In this document: one piece after another, positions 1-13,057 of the stretch
Numbering within the stretch: position 1 is the stretch's first letter
How the letters are laid out: each line of letters begins with the position of its first letter
NCBI RefSeq assembly: GCF_000003605.2
Contig: NW_003156735.1
Coordinates: 191,199 to 220,396, forward strand
Source: Saccoglossus kowalevskii
Lineage: Eukaryota; Hemichordata; Enteropneusta; Harrimaniidae
Direction of reading: 5' to 3'
DNA length: 29,198 nucleotides
The notes under the pieces: model-generated
Told to the model about the DNA's origin: nothing
Seen by the model: only the letters and a program-made list of their open reading frames with translations
Database searches by the model: none
Program-made: the position numbers and the translations under genes

Positions 1-1643
1 CGCTCGGTAGTTCTTTCGATTAAACTAAGGAGGAGGCTACAATATCGATAATCTTACAATTAATTCACTTATGTTTATTTCTCCTCAAATATTTGGGAAA
101 AAAAATATCCCAAATCGTCTAAAATGAGACTAAATAACAAAATATTTCCGTTGTATTTCTTAAAACTTTTGTAGTGGTTTTCGGTGGGACATTTTTTAAT
201 TGTGCATGAAATGTACAATACAATACACTCGCCGACATGGATAATCCGGCATGCTAAGAATAAACATAATCACCTGTTTGCCAAACCATCACCATAATGG
301 GACACCTGGTATGTTCCCACACGGACTGCGCTGGGTACATGTGACGGGTAATCACAAAAAGATCAATTGTTGAATGTGGGATTAGATGCATGTGTCCCTT
401 AAACTGTTTCACCTTACGCGCCGGTGTAACCAGGTAAACTTCAAGCAAGGTCGTGTGAATATTTACCTGTATAAATGTGTGCAACTAAATAATTTCATTC
501 AAATATAAACTTTGCTAAACTTACTAATCGATTAACAGACAGGAGGTGCTGGGCTGAAGTAATACTCTGAGAGTGAATACTCGAAAGAATACGTTGTTGA
601 TAAAATAGGGGGGACTGGGATACAACGTTTATGTAAAGACTACTATAGGATAAAATTGACTTGTTCACAAGATAGTCATCGATGTTGAGATGTAGGACAA
701 GTAATCGTCGTCATCACTACAATGAGTTCTTACACAGAGATTAAACAGATGATTCAGTCTCGTGAATACTGAATAAAGTGTGCGTGCGCCAACATTATTA
801 CTCACGCGGAGACATGGAGAGCGTTTGCAAATCTTACCCTCAGCGTCTTGATATTGCATCGGCGTAGGTGACTCACAGATTTGTGCCTCTCTCTCTTTTG
901 AACCATTTTGCTGTTGTTTTTTTATCTCTGAGATTCAATGCGTTGATTTCAACTTTGAACTGAAATATACAACTCATCATGCATCTTTCCTCTGCACGAT
1001 TTGTATGTTTGATAAATTGTCGTATTATATGTTTAAATAAAAAGGCATGACTACTATTTAATAATCTTTATAGTCTATTGAATATAATTAATCCTTTCTA
1101 GCGCAACCATCTTCAATATTATACAGAGGGTGGAATTCAGATGTGCTTTCTAACGCCGGCCTACTCTATCACGAGTTCGACAAATTTGCATGTTTATCGC
1201 GTGTATGTTGAGCAGTAATTCTATCATATTTTGTAATTCATTTTGTTGAAAAATAATCATGATCTCTGTGTAGCATGGATAAATGATTGTGGCTTGATGA
1301 ACACACAAAATATCCAACGGAATAAGTCAGTTATGTAAGTAAGTGGGTCTTTTTGAGGTATATTAGAATAATAGATGTGTTCATTTATCAATTTCAGTTT
1401 AATTATTTACAAATGATTGTCTTGATATTCACCGAACAACTGCCTGTTAGCAATACAGAAATCGATCCCATAGCGCTGTTTTCGGTAACGGCTAACGGCG
1501 GGTTTTCCGTCTTCATATGTTTGTTGAAATCCAGACACTGCTTGTGACACGGCTACTGCCAAGGGACACAGCTGAACTCTAGCAACTATAAAGTTAGTTT
1601 ATTTGTTTTACAGGTAACATCGGAATTCGTTAACGTATGTAAA

Positions 1644-1655
1644 CCCCCCCCCCCC
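1644..1655. repeat. Poly-C tract (C12)
   Basis: Uninterrupted run of 12 C. Similar C or G runs occur at 3804-3814 and 27757-27767. In otherwise AT-rich DNA these are slippage-prone mononucleotide repeats, and their exact length is uncertain in a draft assembly. Confidence 0.85.
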
Positions 1656-3803
1656 GAGGCAATGCACGTTACAGTGACGCTAACCTCCACACATCACCTC
1701 GGAGTCGGATGACAGTGTAACATTCACGCGTAATGTGTGTTTGGTGCAATTAGTTCGAACTTTAACAGGTAAAAGTACGCTCATTAGTGAGTAAATATAT
1801 AGTAGGAGGCAATATTTGATTGTAATAGATTGGTTACACTTGCATTCTAAACCTACAAAACCTGTGAATATCAAGAAGAGTCCAGGGACGTTCAGTGCAA
1901 TTTACAGGTCTGTTTTTTTTGTTTTTTTTTTGAACGTGAGAACAATTAGAAGAACGGAAATCTCCCATTGATCATGGACGTTGAATGCACTTTAACTTAT
2001 AATTGATTGAATTAATTGGTTTTATCAATGCGCCGAGCCATTAACTAAATATACTAAGTTATATCGATCTCCATTTACTCAGAATACCGCTAACGTTCAC
2101 GGCCGTGGTTCTCATGATACTCCCACATAATTCATGAAATAGTCTTGTACAAATCCAAAAATATTTCATAATAAAGTTAAGCCATTCTTTACATTTGAAG
2201 GTGTATATATTCGCAAAACGTGTCATGGTTTCAAGATACAAATCAAAGATCAAGATACGTATACAAAACACTAAAACGTTGGCGGGGTTGCAAAAATTGA
2301 CAAACTCACGCGACTTCGATACAAATGAACCGTTTTCCTGTCAAAGGTTCCAGTAATGATACAGACTAGAAGACAGTAAGTTATTTTTCCTGCATGACAT
2401 GTTGCTTAGCTGCACCATTGCGAATTAGGTGATAATAGTTCCATATATTGATAAATTTGTCCAGGTCGAAATGCCATCGCGTTTTAGAGTTGAGATTGCC
2501 GGGCTACTACTGCTCTAAATGCATCGGCATACATATGTAAGTACTGTATTCACTATATACGGGCGAATATTTCTACGTCCCCTCTCTAACCTAAAATAAC
2601 CAGTTATCTGCATGCTTCTATGAACTTTATCTGACCTCATTCCCATGTTATTAAATCATTTTTTAATATTTTCCTTCATCGATTAGTAAATGAGTAAAAA
2701 TACAATAATGAAGACAATCACGTTGGTTCTAATGTCGGCCTTGAAACGCAAACTAGAAAGGGGAAAAATCGTATGTTTAAAAACAAGATGTTAAAAAAAT
2801 GATTCAAATGCGGAATCCAACGATGCTGAATTAATGATATTCATCTTTCCTATAGATAACGGATTTATTACCGAGGTTACATGTCCCAGGATTGTGTTTT
2901 GTGATTTACGGCATCTAATAAAAAACGACAGTATGCGTGACCGTCTTATACAGTGGTTGATATAACGGTATATTGACACTGCGTAAAAACGAGGAATTTA
3001 ATTCAGGAAGTACAATGAGCAAGGAAAGAGCAATAATTATGAAACAAAATTCAAGAATAGTGTTGTCTTATCAGATGCCTCCCATGGCAATTTGTTCACA
3101 ATATTCATTAAATTAATAGCAACGTTTCATAAAACAAATTACAAACACAAATTTGATAAGAACTCCACCCATGGGGCCAGGTAAACATAAAAGAGAAGCG
3201 GCACCGTGTAGCATATAATCATATTATATTTTCTTTTTAACGCATCGTGTGTGCAGGCAAAGGATCATTTTTAATTTTATAATCACTATGCATTTACTTC
3301 ACGTGGGAAATTGTGTCGATGTTTTTGATACTCTCTACTTGACTTAAGTTGATGCTTTTTTTCCTTATAAAATACATAATCTATTTAAGATTATTCGCTC
3401 TTTTATTTGCTGAATACACGGTGTATATGAATGAGGGAGAAATATATTACACGGCCCTTTTTATTATCCCATAAAATCGTCAATTTATCCGTAGAGAACA
3501 TTAAAAATCGATCTCTGATTACGGATTTTCGACAAATTGATGGGCTTAATCTGCTCTGTGTATTTGCCGCTATCTTGTTTTATCGCTACACTTGTCCGCC
3601 AGATAGTGCTTGCTACGTTTTGATTGTCGTGGACACGGTTTATGCGAAAACTACTAAAATTACGGGTGTTATTTTCGGGTACACGTTAAGTGTTGTAAAT
3701 TGTAAATAAAGGTGATTGGTGTTCAGACCTCAAGTTGAGCTCAGGCTATGCTTCTATGGTAATACACACGCATTGCAGCGGAACAATGGAACACCTTAAA
3801 CTT

Positions 3804-3814
3804 GGGGGGGGGGG
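3804..3814. repeat. Poly-G tract (G11)
   Basis: Run of 11 G flanked by AT-rich sequence. It is a simple mononucleotide repeat, and a single run gives no further support for a function. Confidence 0.85.
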
Positions 3815-6302
3815 ATAACCGTGAACGAAATTTACGTCAATACCGAATCCGGGCCAAATTAATTTATAGAAAATAAGACGAACGTCAATTTCCTGAATAA
3901 ATATCAATCTGACAACGTTGAACGTACTTGGGTGTCATGTATCAATATGTAATTTGAATTCTGAATTGACTTTTCAATATTTCTTTTTTATAAAGAGTTC
4001 GTTTAAATCTCTGATTACAGTACGTGTATGTACATTGTGGTATAGCGTGTTGGGGAACAACTCTGTGTTTCACTCATTACAGCGAAATCCCATTTCTATA
4101 ATTGTAAATATACTCCTTCTATGCATATCAAATTGGGGTTATACTCATTTGTGAAGTAACCTGATAGCTTTGGTTTGAACACTGACTGTCTGTGTTAATT
4201 TAACCTCCTAGAATATTCCGATAAAGTTGCAGGTAATGGTGCATATTAAAAGCGAGTGTATTGTGATTGTGTGATAAATCACTAACTAATTATTAGAGTC
4301 ATCAGGGGAAACACACACTGCTTTTAATTAGAGGACAACATAAACAAATCCAATTAAAGCAAACTGCTGTACAACAAAATTCCATTTATCGTCCACCGAT
4401 CTATGGGAATATACGGACAATAAAGGGATTCGCGAATCATATAACCCAATGATCTCGTTACGACACGCTTGTGAAGAAATCGTGCTAGACATATATCTAA
4501 TGTATTTTGAATTAGAATAGTTTGTGATTCTGAGAATCCGTGTTAACGTCTACTTCTTCGTGCCGTTACAGTGGCTTTTGTGGATGTCTATATTAAGGTA
4601 GCAATAAAGGTCGATTGTGTCGAGTATTACTTATATTTTCATTCGTACTAATGTGTTGGGAAACCGTAATTATACTTCACTATAACACGATAAATCCTGT
4701 ATTATTCCTTGATAATTATTCAGAACAAGCTTACGTACTAATAAACCGCACGTTCACCAACTCTGACATTTTTAGAAGTTCTGTTGCCATCCCTTGACAT
4801 GACTGTTGCAACTCGTATAAATGTAAAACTATGAGAGGTGTTTCTCAGTTCAATTCTGGTGTGACGCAAACACGTAAATATACATTAGGCCTAACTAGAA
4901 ATAAAGTAACACGTGACCAATAAGTATTGAAACAGTTCTTTTCGGTCATATGGGTTTCGTGTTTTTTAATTATCTAATGCTGCATGTCGTTTAACAATCT
5001 AACAACTATTGCATTTTGAATTGAAGCCTTGCGTAGTAGGACTACTCCGCGAGAGTTTCGTAGGCACATGCAGTGGTGGACACATATGACATGATTAAAC
5101 ACTACAAGTCGGCTAGCGTGGAACTATAAGGACGTAATTTTTCATTAACTGTTCATATTATAAGAAATGTACGATGGTTTGTTTGGAATGTTCCTCACAT
5201 AATGAGTAACGGGCAATTGTCATATGACAGTACTTTTCCACTTTGTTATTACGCGATAGGCCATCATCTTGTTCGGTTCTAGCACATTCGTAACGGTGTA
5301 AACATAAATTCATCTCACCGACAACACCTTTAAAGTGGCTGTAAAACGTTCAATGACGATTTAAGATCGACAGAAAAACGTGTATCTTGTTTGCATTCAC
5401 ACAGGTTGAGCGATTCTTACTTGATATAGACAGAGAGGCGCTGACAGATACTGATGCGTAATTTGCATTCCCCGCGTGTCAAGAAATGATCATTTGATAT
5501 GCCATTTGTATTCTTCCAGTCTATGCCTAGTCGCATACCAGTCACTGTGATCTGACTAATGTACTTATTTTCCGTCACAGTCATACCGAGATCATCATTA
5601 CACAAATGCTGGGTTACGGCCGTTTTGTCGTATCGTATCATCATCAATTGACTGTTACTGAGCGGCTGGTTTTTACAGCAAGACATCACGTTGCGTTGCG
5701 TTGAATACATGTCTTTTATAGGGCATTGACAATGTATGATACATCACAATTACCCGGTTTATGCATACTGAGCAATGTGCTGCAATACCAATGTAAGGTA
5801 GCATGTTGGCACAATGTTATACGATTTATTGAGCTTCCGAAACGATATCTCGCGGAAGGATATATCTGATCTTCGGCGATATTTCAGATGAGTATCGGAA
5901 CTCATAAATGTTGTCTCAATACGCGCTATTACAAATTATCAGAGAAAACATTTTTACACAAATTTGTCCAATATACATGTTATTGTTTTTACAGTCATAT
6001 ACAGAATCTATAATTCACAACGTTATAAATTAAATTACTGAAGAGACTGTGGCGCACACATAAGATCCGAAACTTGTACCTCAAATGAGACTGGCAATTA
6101 GTTGTAGAATGTGGACAAACACAGTATTTGTTAGATAAACCGTGTTTTCCCCAAAGGAAGCTATACAGACAGGAGGGCGACTTGAGAGCGGCAAAACATA
6201 ATACTCAATATATAACGGAAAAGTAGAAGCAGACACCTTGCTTGATTTTAAAATAATTGAATTCTATCAAACGTTCTTATCATCGGGAAATGTTACATTT
6301 GC

Positions 6303-6385
6303 CTCAATTGGAGTTCATTATTGGCCGAGGGCCTTAATTGAGATTTAATTCAATAGAGACCGTTGATCACCTGCGGCTACAGGTA
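6303..6385. promoter_or_regulatory. Candidate regulatory patch with paired homeodomain-like sites and paired E-boxes
   Basis: CTCAATT (6303-6309) and its reverse complement AATTGAG (6336-6342) face each other around GGCCGAGGGCC. A TTTAATTC string follows. CACCTG (6368-6373) and CAGGTA (6380-6385) then form an inverted pair six bases apart. TAATT-type cores are typical homeodomain contacts, and CACCTG/CAGGTA are typical of ZEB/Snail or bHLH factors. This density of symmetric motifs looks like an enhancer fragment, but that is inference, since such short motifs also arise by chance. Confidence 0.2.
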
Positions 6386-9300
6386 TGTATTAGAAACAAA
6401 TATCAGCAAGTCGCCACAGCTGCCTGCTTAACACCCTGGACATCCACGAGTGTTTAATAACACCCAAAACAATCATTAATATTTCAACAATCTGACGTCA
6501 CCAAAATACGCAGTCTACCGCTTTAGTAGTCACAACTTTACAGGTTCATTGCCAATTAAGATGAATATTGAAACACATATATTCATTGGTATTGAGTACA
6601 CCACATCACGTGCATATTAAACGTCATTTCTGAATTGGAACCCTAAAGAATGGGCATACTGACCGTTCTACAGAACAAATCGGACACACGAATGTTAAAA
6701 GTTGATTTTGTTGCTTAAAAAATATTATAAAACGAATATTACTCAATAAAATATGAGATTCATGTTTTAAGATTACAAAATTAATAATTTAAGTTATTAT
6801 CAGACATGAGAGCGTTATAGGTCATTATACGCCGTCGTCACAGAAATCACCGCTGAGATAAATTGCTAAAATCTGAATTTTAACCAATAAACTCAATATT
6901 ATGGAATGAAATATACACTATCCAAACTCAGTTTATCGCGCCACAGCACGTTTTCGTGCTATATTGATTAATGATGTAGAAGCAAAATTAACTACACCGC
7001 CGTGAAACTTACCTTCGCTTGAGCTCGCTCTAGTCCCTGATTATATATCGCCTATTGACTCAGAAAGCGAGAAACTCAATCTGAGGAGAATCGACACAGA
7101 ATGCCCCTTAATATACGGTTGACAACACCTACTACGACCCATCGCTATATTGACTTAACTAAATGCGCTAAAGCTCGTCGTAAAACAAAATGCTTGATTT
7201 TTGATATTGACTAAACGGTTGCTCTGTCATGGTTACGGTGTTTTAATAATCACCCTCGCTGGTCTTATTCCCATGCACGTCTACCCTGTCTAAACAAAGA
7301 ACTTGTAAAATAGCACAAAACTGTTAAATTGGGTCTAAGAAAGAGATTAGAAACAGGTGTGTGTTGGAGCACTTTAAACAAACACTTACGTGGTATGGGG
7401 CAAATATCCGGGTAGCTGGAGTGCGTCAGTTGGGCTATCAACTTCCTGTCCGAAAGCCGCCTTGCCAATGAGTTTATGAAATGTACTTACTTCTCAAGCA
7501 ACTAGGTGGATAAATTATTACAAGAAAGTATCGTGTCCTGCCAATGATGTCCAGGCTGTGAAGCGTACCGATGCCTTTTTATTTCTGCCTTTTTATGTCC
7601 GCGAGTCCCAATAAATACAGGAAAATAGTTAATCAGCTTCCATGGAAACCGTATAATTTAATCGATGAATTTAAAATGTCGGATCGCGAATCCGCAGGGG
7701 AGCCAACGTCATCAAGAGGGCGGAACAATTGTTTCGACGTGGGTTGGGGGTTTATGCGCTAATTTTTTTGATGGGATTTATATTGGTGCAGATAATTTTG
7801 GCGTGAGAATCTTGTTAAAACGGACATCAATTTTCTCGGACGGACGTGCAGTGTGTCATTGTTCTATAGCAACAATTATTACACAACTGCGGCGGGAACA
7901 CACATATCACCAACTAATTAACATTTTGCATTGCCTTGATTTTAACAACAGTACCTTAGCCTAGTACATTTCATTTAATTAAAGTGGCATCTTTGTTTTA
8001 TTATTATATACTATAAACATCTATTAAATTAAAATAGTAAAGTTAAACTTATACATTTTGTTGCCCGTAATGTAGCTTTAATAATTGCAATAATGGAAAG
8101 GTAACGATCATAACATTTTCGTTCCTAATTCAATCAACTCGCTGTCTTGCAATATTTTCGTACATGTTCTCGTTTGATTCTTAGTGGCCGTTGTAATTAT
8201 CATATTTTAATTGCTGTGACTTTCAGTTTAGGCACGAATATATGAAATATATTACATCAGTCTTCGAAGTAACTTCTTATTATTACACATGATGGCATCC
8301 TTTTACTGTCATTTTTTTTTTATTTTTCCCATTCAGAATGATGGATATTTGTATGTGTCAATCTATACTGACAATACGGTGAGTGGATTTATTTATTTTT
8401 ATTGAGCTGACATTCATGACATACCCACAATTACGTATCCTACATCATGCGCATATATTTGATGACATAATCTGTTCATATATTTAAAAGGTCACATGTG
8501 TGGCAATTCTCTTGCCCGTACGCCGCACTATGTTTGGAACCGAACAAAATAATAGGAAGCAAATTTATGTCATGTTACGTATATTTTGACAATTATTGTT
8601 ATTATGAATTATAATATAAATTACTATTAAAAAATGATATTTTTATTTATACAGATGCTGTTACGGTCATTCTTTGTGGAAAATATATTAATTAGCGGTT
8701 GTGTTACTCGACTTGATGTGAACATTTTTACCGCGGACTAGTTAGATGAATCGTATTCTATTTAATGCATATCCATATGATAGGCAATTACATCGTTTCA
8801 ATTTTCCATCCCACTAGATCACTCATTAGCAATTGCGATTTGATTCAATATACAATAATGATGCCGGGATCGAAGATGCAGTTTAATCAATGTGGAGGTT
8901 AACCTCGGAGGTGGTATTCTTTGCTAAATTATCCGAGTTCGATATTAATTCTTCGTGCAAAAGTAGTTTCAAGTACAAGTGTTTTTTTATCCACGTCGCT
9001 TAATAATATATTACAAATTAATTCGTATTTTTAGGAATGGGAAGGAAACCATTCACATTGTGAATCTTAGGCGTGTCATCCGTGTCGATATGCAGCGTTC
9101 AAATGCAAGGTTTTATCGTTTCTGATTCTTCGGTGATTTCACGTTCATTCAGTCGGCGCCCATACGAATAAGGCAACCATTGTAATTTATGCAAGGTGTC
9201 AGTTGAAACATACATTGTGTTTGCACTAATTAGTTTTGTTATGCCTTAAGTAATGTATGTCGCACAGCAAAAAAAAAAAAAAAAACGCCATTAGTCTATA

Positions 9301-10641
9301 CGTGTCGTGACAAATCGCATCATGACTTGTACGTGAATGAAATTTTATTGTGTTAATTAATAATACAATTATTCCCACAAACGCTGTTAATTCAACTTGG
9401 AATATAAAGCACCAAGCCCTAACGAACCCATACGACGGTTTTGTGTATCGAAAGTCGGAACTTATCATTTATTTTGTTGTCACACTTTAAATACCGTATT
9501 TTCAATTTTAGGAATAGACAAATGCATTTCTTACACGTGCTGTTCAAATTAAACGATCATTACTAACTTTAAGATAAAAACAAAAGGAAATATCGTTGTT
9601 ATCACGCGTAACTTGGAACAGCGTGTTATGAGCAGCCCCGTCTTTTGTCCACATGTTTTGTTGAAAAAGAAATAGGAGCTTCATCGGTCGTGTGAAATCT
9701 CTCAGATGAAGTTTCTAAACATATCATAGTATAACTCATGTGAATGATTACCTGTGTGAAATAAAATTAACGTAAACTCGACAATTTAAAATAAGACGTC
9801 TTCGTTCAATTTTTACAGATCTGAGTTAGATTGAACATGCATGTAATATCATATCAATTACAATTTGCATATTCATGAGAGAATTAGTGCTGACGCTATA
9901 TAATTATTTAACAATGACATTAATAGCGTCTGGTGTTAAATTTAGCGCACATAGTTCAAAGTTGATTACGCATGCGTACATGAAGTGTGTCTATATTTGT
10001 AATAATAATTGAATGTAAATCTATCGGCGGATTGAATAATATTCGCTATATTGATGAAGGTAGAATTACTATAATACTACACATTGAGTGTAAATAGATA
10101 GAACTGTTGGTACATATACACTGCTACAATTGTAGTTAATTGCACACTAGTAAGAATACAGTTTGTGGTATCTCGTGTGTAATATATTTCGGCTGTGCAC
10201 ACGCTATAACGTTGTGTTGATTTGTGACATGAACATCTGAAAACAGAATGTAACTTAATTTTAACGCGTGGAATGGCACGGCTGTAGCACTTCAATTAGC
10301 AGATGTGCGATGAAAGATGGTCACAGGATAACGTGTGAAAACGAACAGCTCCAGAGTCGATTCACACTAAAGTAAATGTGCGCCTCACACAGAGTCGAAT
10401 CTGAATTACTCTACGTATAATAAAACTGTAACTTTGGCATATTCCCGTATTGCTGGACAATGATATACCACACAAGTCTAACGTATTCACGATTATCCTA
10501 GTAAAAGGAAATGACACACTAATAAACAAAAGTTAGCAATACAATGATAATACTGTTGTCACTATTAGGTTTGTCATGCCCTGTTTTGTTTTGTTTTGGA
10601 ATATAATATTGTAAGCATACAACCCCCCATTGTTGTTGCAC
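6386..10641. other. AT-rich non-coding stretch, no gene recognised
   Basis: No convincing coding sequence. Overlapping frames at 7571-7964 are short and resemble nothing I recognise. A minus-strand AAG|GTAAGT donor-like string at 7007-7015 lies 68 nt after an acceptor-like pyrimidine-AG (boundary at 7080/7081). The bracketed piece has stops in every frame, so it would be non-coding if real. A perfect 12-bp palindrome, GAGGTTAACCTC, is at 8895-8906, and a poly-A run at 9269-9285. The rest has no visible structure. Confidence 0.55.
9269..9285. repeat. Poly-A tract
   Basis: Run of about 17 A. I see no upstream retroelement body or target-site duplication, so it is called only a mononucleotide repeat and not a retroposon tail. 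Confidence 0.8.
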
Positions 10642-11510
10642 TGTAGATTCGCACAGTTTGAAATTACAGTGTGGAATTACAATAGTGTAATATTACACTC
10701 AGCATTGTAGTTGTAGTGTGGATTTATGTAGATTACTGTTACACTTGTATTGTTTGGAATTACAATAGTGTAATTTTACATCCAGCATTGTAGTTGGAGT
10801 GTGGATTTATGTAGATTACAATTACACTTGTATTGTTTAGAATTACAATAGTGTAATTTCACACCCAACATTGCAGTTGGAGTGTGGATTTACGTAGATT
10901 ACAATTACACTTGTATTGTTTAGAATTACAATAGTGTAATTTTACATCTAGTATTACAGGTGGAGTGTGGATTTAGGTAGATTAAAGTTACACTTGTATT
11001 GCTGGAAATTACAATACTGTAATTTTACATCCAGTATTGTAGTTGGGGTGTGGATTTACGTAGATTACAATTACATTGTATTGTTTAGAATCACAATACT
11101 GTAATTTCACACCCAACATTGCAGTTGGAGTGTGGATTTATGTAGATTACAATTACGCTTGTATTGTTTAGGATTACAATAGTGTAATTTTACACGCAAC
11201 ATTGTAGCTTGAGTATGGATTCACGTAGATTACAATTACCCTTGTATTGTTTAGAATTACAATACTGTAATTTTACATCCAGCATTGTAGTTGGAGTGTG
11301 GATTTATTTAGATTACAATTACACTTGTATTGTTTAGAATTACAATACTGTAATTTTACATCCAGCATTGTAGTTGGAGTGTGGATTTATTTAGATTACA
11401 ATTACACTTGTATTGTTTAGAATTACAATACTGTAATTTTACATCCAGCATTGTAGTTGGAGTGTGGATTCATGTAAATTACAGTTACACTTGTTTGAAA
11501 TCACAATTGT
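10642..11510. repeat. 83-bp minisatellite, about ten tandem units plus partial ends
   Basis: A unit beginning GAATTACAATA(C/G)TGTAATT recurs at 10674, 10757, 10840, 10923, 11006, 11088, 11171, 11254, 11337 and 11420. The spacing is 83 bp each time except one 82-bp step, where the sixth starting point follows a one-base loss. Units starting at 11254 and 11337 are identical over all 83 bp, and the unit at 11420 matches them for most of its length. Left-hand units are more diverged. Units at 10840 and 11088 share the variant CCCAACATTGCAG, which suggests that blocks of three units were once duplicated. Each unit carries an inverted repeat, AATTACA-4 nt-TGTAATT, plus a GATTACA string. Both array edges carry TTTGAAAT(T/C)ACA. 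There is no coding potential; the period and unit-to-unit drift are those of an eukaryotic satellite. Confidence 0.97.
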
Positions 11511-13022
11511 CTAACACTCCTCACTCCATCTTACAGTACATTTGGTTTGTGATGTGTATCTAGAATATTCCCTACTTTATAATACCAAATCATCACCCAG
11601 TAGCAAACGCTATGTCACGTGTCACTAACGATGTAAGTGATATCATGACGTAATTTATATTCACTCGAATATATCATAGCCTACTATAGCCTTGTGTCAA
11701 ATTACATTTTCTTTTCGTGTTACGTTGGCTGCAATCGTATGCAAAAATCCACCATAGCAACAACGTAATATACATATATTATCTCTATATTTTTGACGGG
11801 TGAGCTCAAAAGTGTTCTCTGTAGACAGGTATTAGCTCATTGCAGGGGTTAGGCAATAATGGATGTTAATGGTACCGGGACACGACCTTTTACCCGTAAA
11901 GATCACTCGACCCACCAGCAAGATCATTTAGGTTGAGGTATTTAAAAATAGATGCGACGAGAACTGCTATATTCAATTGTGAAGATTTGTGTTTGGCCCT
12001 GAAGACCTGTTTTACAGTGTAGTATGTTTGCCGACTGACTCATACGAATTGGGTTAATATGGTCACACTTCACTGTGAATTACCACCAAATGTTTTCTTT
12101 CAATTTTCTGTATGATTCATTGTCAAAAAAAAAACGATAAGTCAGCTTTATTTTTTTTTCATCTTTTCAGATCATATTAATTTCACAATCCTTTTTGTTG
12201 GTAGTTTTGTTGTCACTATAACATATAATATGCCATGATAAATATAACAGATACACTTGTTTTACAAAAACATTCTGGGTCAATATAATATAATAACTCA
12301 TGGCGGTATTCGGGCTTTCTACTAATTCATTTGGTTTATTCTTGTAATCGTTCAGCTAAGGGTTATATGTCACGAAGATAATCATTTTGAGTGTTATCAA
12401 CAGTGCAGATAATTGTTATTTCTTCATTTCATGTCGGCATATATATGAATAAAAGTATCCGCAATCGTTTTGTACGTGCGATTTCAGAAACAACTGACGT
12501 AACATCTATTATAGGATTATTTTGTCTTGCATGTGTTAGGTGTTTATAGTTTATTTGGTTCTTTGCTACAAGTTTTGTCCCTTCAGATTAAATACTGTGT
12601 TAAGTTTTTTTTTCAGGTATCAACTCATTCACGGACCTTCACTACACTGCCTATTTTCTAAAATGTTATGGAAGTGTATATAACTAATCAAATAAATGAA
12701 AACTGTTGTTCGTACGTTAAAATACAATCGATGTAGACGTAACTAAATGATACCCAAATGCATAATCATCAGAAGGAATTGACAAGGCCAATAACACCAA
12801 ATAAGACTGGCTAACTACAATCCCATAAAACAATCCACCAGAACAAAAGAAAAAAGTGACTAGTACATCCTTGTTACATTATATAATCAAATAAGTTAGA
12901 GAACGATGTATAAACCTCATGGTCGGCACATGCTGTTCCGCGTGTAACAACCACCATATATAGTTCTGCGTCTATAACATCTAATTTGTTCATAGGTTGC
13001 CTGTGTGTTATTGTTTTAATTG

Positions 13023-13057
13023 GACTATCTTTCAGAAGTTAAACTGAAAGATACGTC
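13023..13057. repeat. Perfect 10-bp inverted repeat (hairpin), extendable to 13 bp
   Basis: TATCTTTCAG (13026-13035) is followed after 8 nt by its exact reverse complement CTGAAAGATA (13044-13053). Allowing one bulged base (13054), GAC (13023-13025) pairs with GTC (13055-13057). The stem is strong for a transcript but shorter than a typical animal pre-miRNA stem of about 30 bp. Confidence 0.75.

Larger units (their letters stand above)
1..6302. other. AT-rich non-coding stretch, no gene recognised
   Basis: No reading frame here exceeds about 100 codons or resembles a protein family I know. The longest are a 92-codon frame at 3431-3709 (plus) and a 97-codon frame at 5417-5710 (minus). Both are within what chance gives in DNA of this composition. 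The minus frame has a TATAAAAG string at 5713-5720 directly before its first ATG, which is too close to serve that ATG. Visible structure is limited to homopolymers: C12 at 1644-1655, a T8-G-T10 run at 1913-1931 and G11 at 3804-3814. It could be intergenic or intronic. Confidence 0.6.

Noticed and set aside
3431-3709. 92-codon plus-strand frame as a gene
   Set aside because: No recognisable domain or promoter, and a few frames of this length are expected by chance.
5417-5710. 97-codon minus-strand frame as a gene
   Set aside because: Length is within chance for this base composition, there is no recognisable domain, and the TATAAAAG string at 5713-5720 is too close to the ATG.
7007-7080. Minus-strand 68-nt exon bounded by good splice-site strings
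   Set aside because: All three frames contain stops, and one such donor octamer is expected by chance in both strands of the window, so it is not called as an exon.
9226-9468. 80-codon minus frame with a Phe run
   Set aside because: The Phe run is the poly-A tract at 9269-9285 read in antisense; nothing else supports coding.
10780-11465. GCATTGTAGTTG in minisatellite units resembles part of miR-33
   Set aside because: Only about 12 nt agree, the unit lacks a pre-miRNA hairpin around it, and the match recurs only because the satellite repeats.
10642-11510. CRISPR-like spacing of repeats
   Set aside because: The whole 83-bp unit repeats, with no unique spacers between short repeats, and the context is eukaryotic. 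It is a minisatellite.
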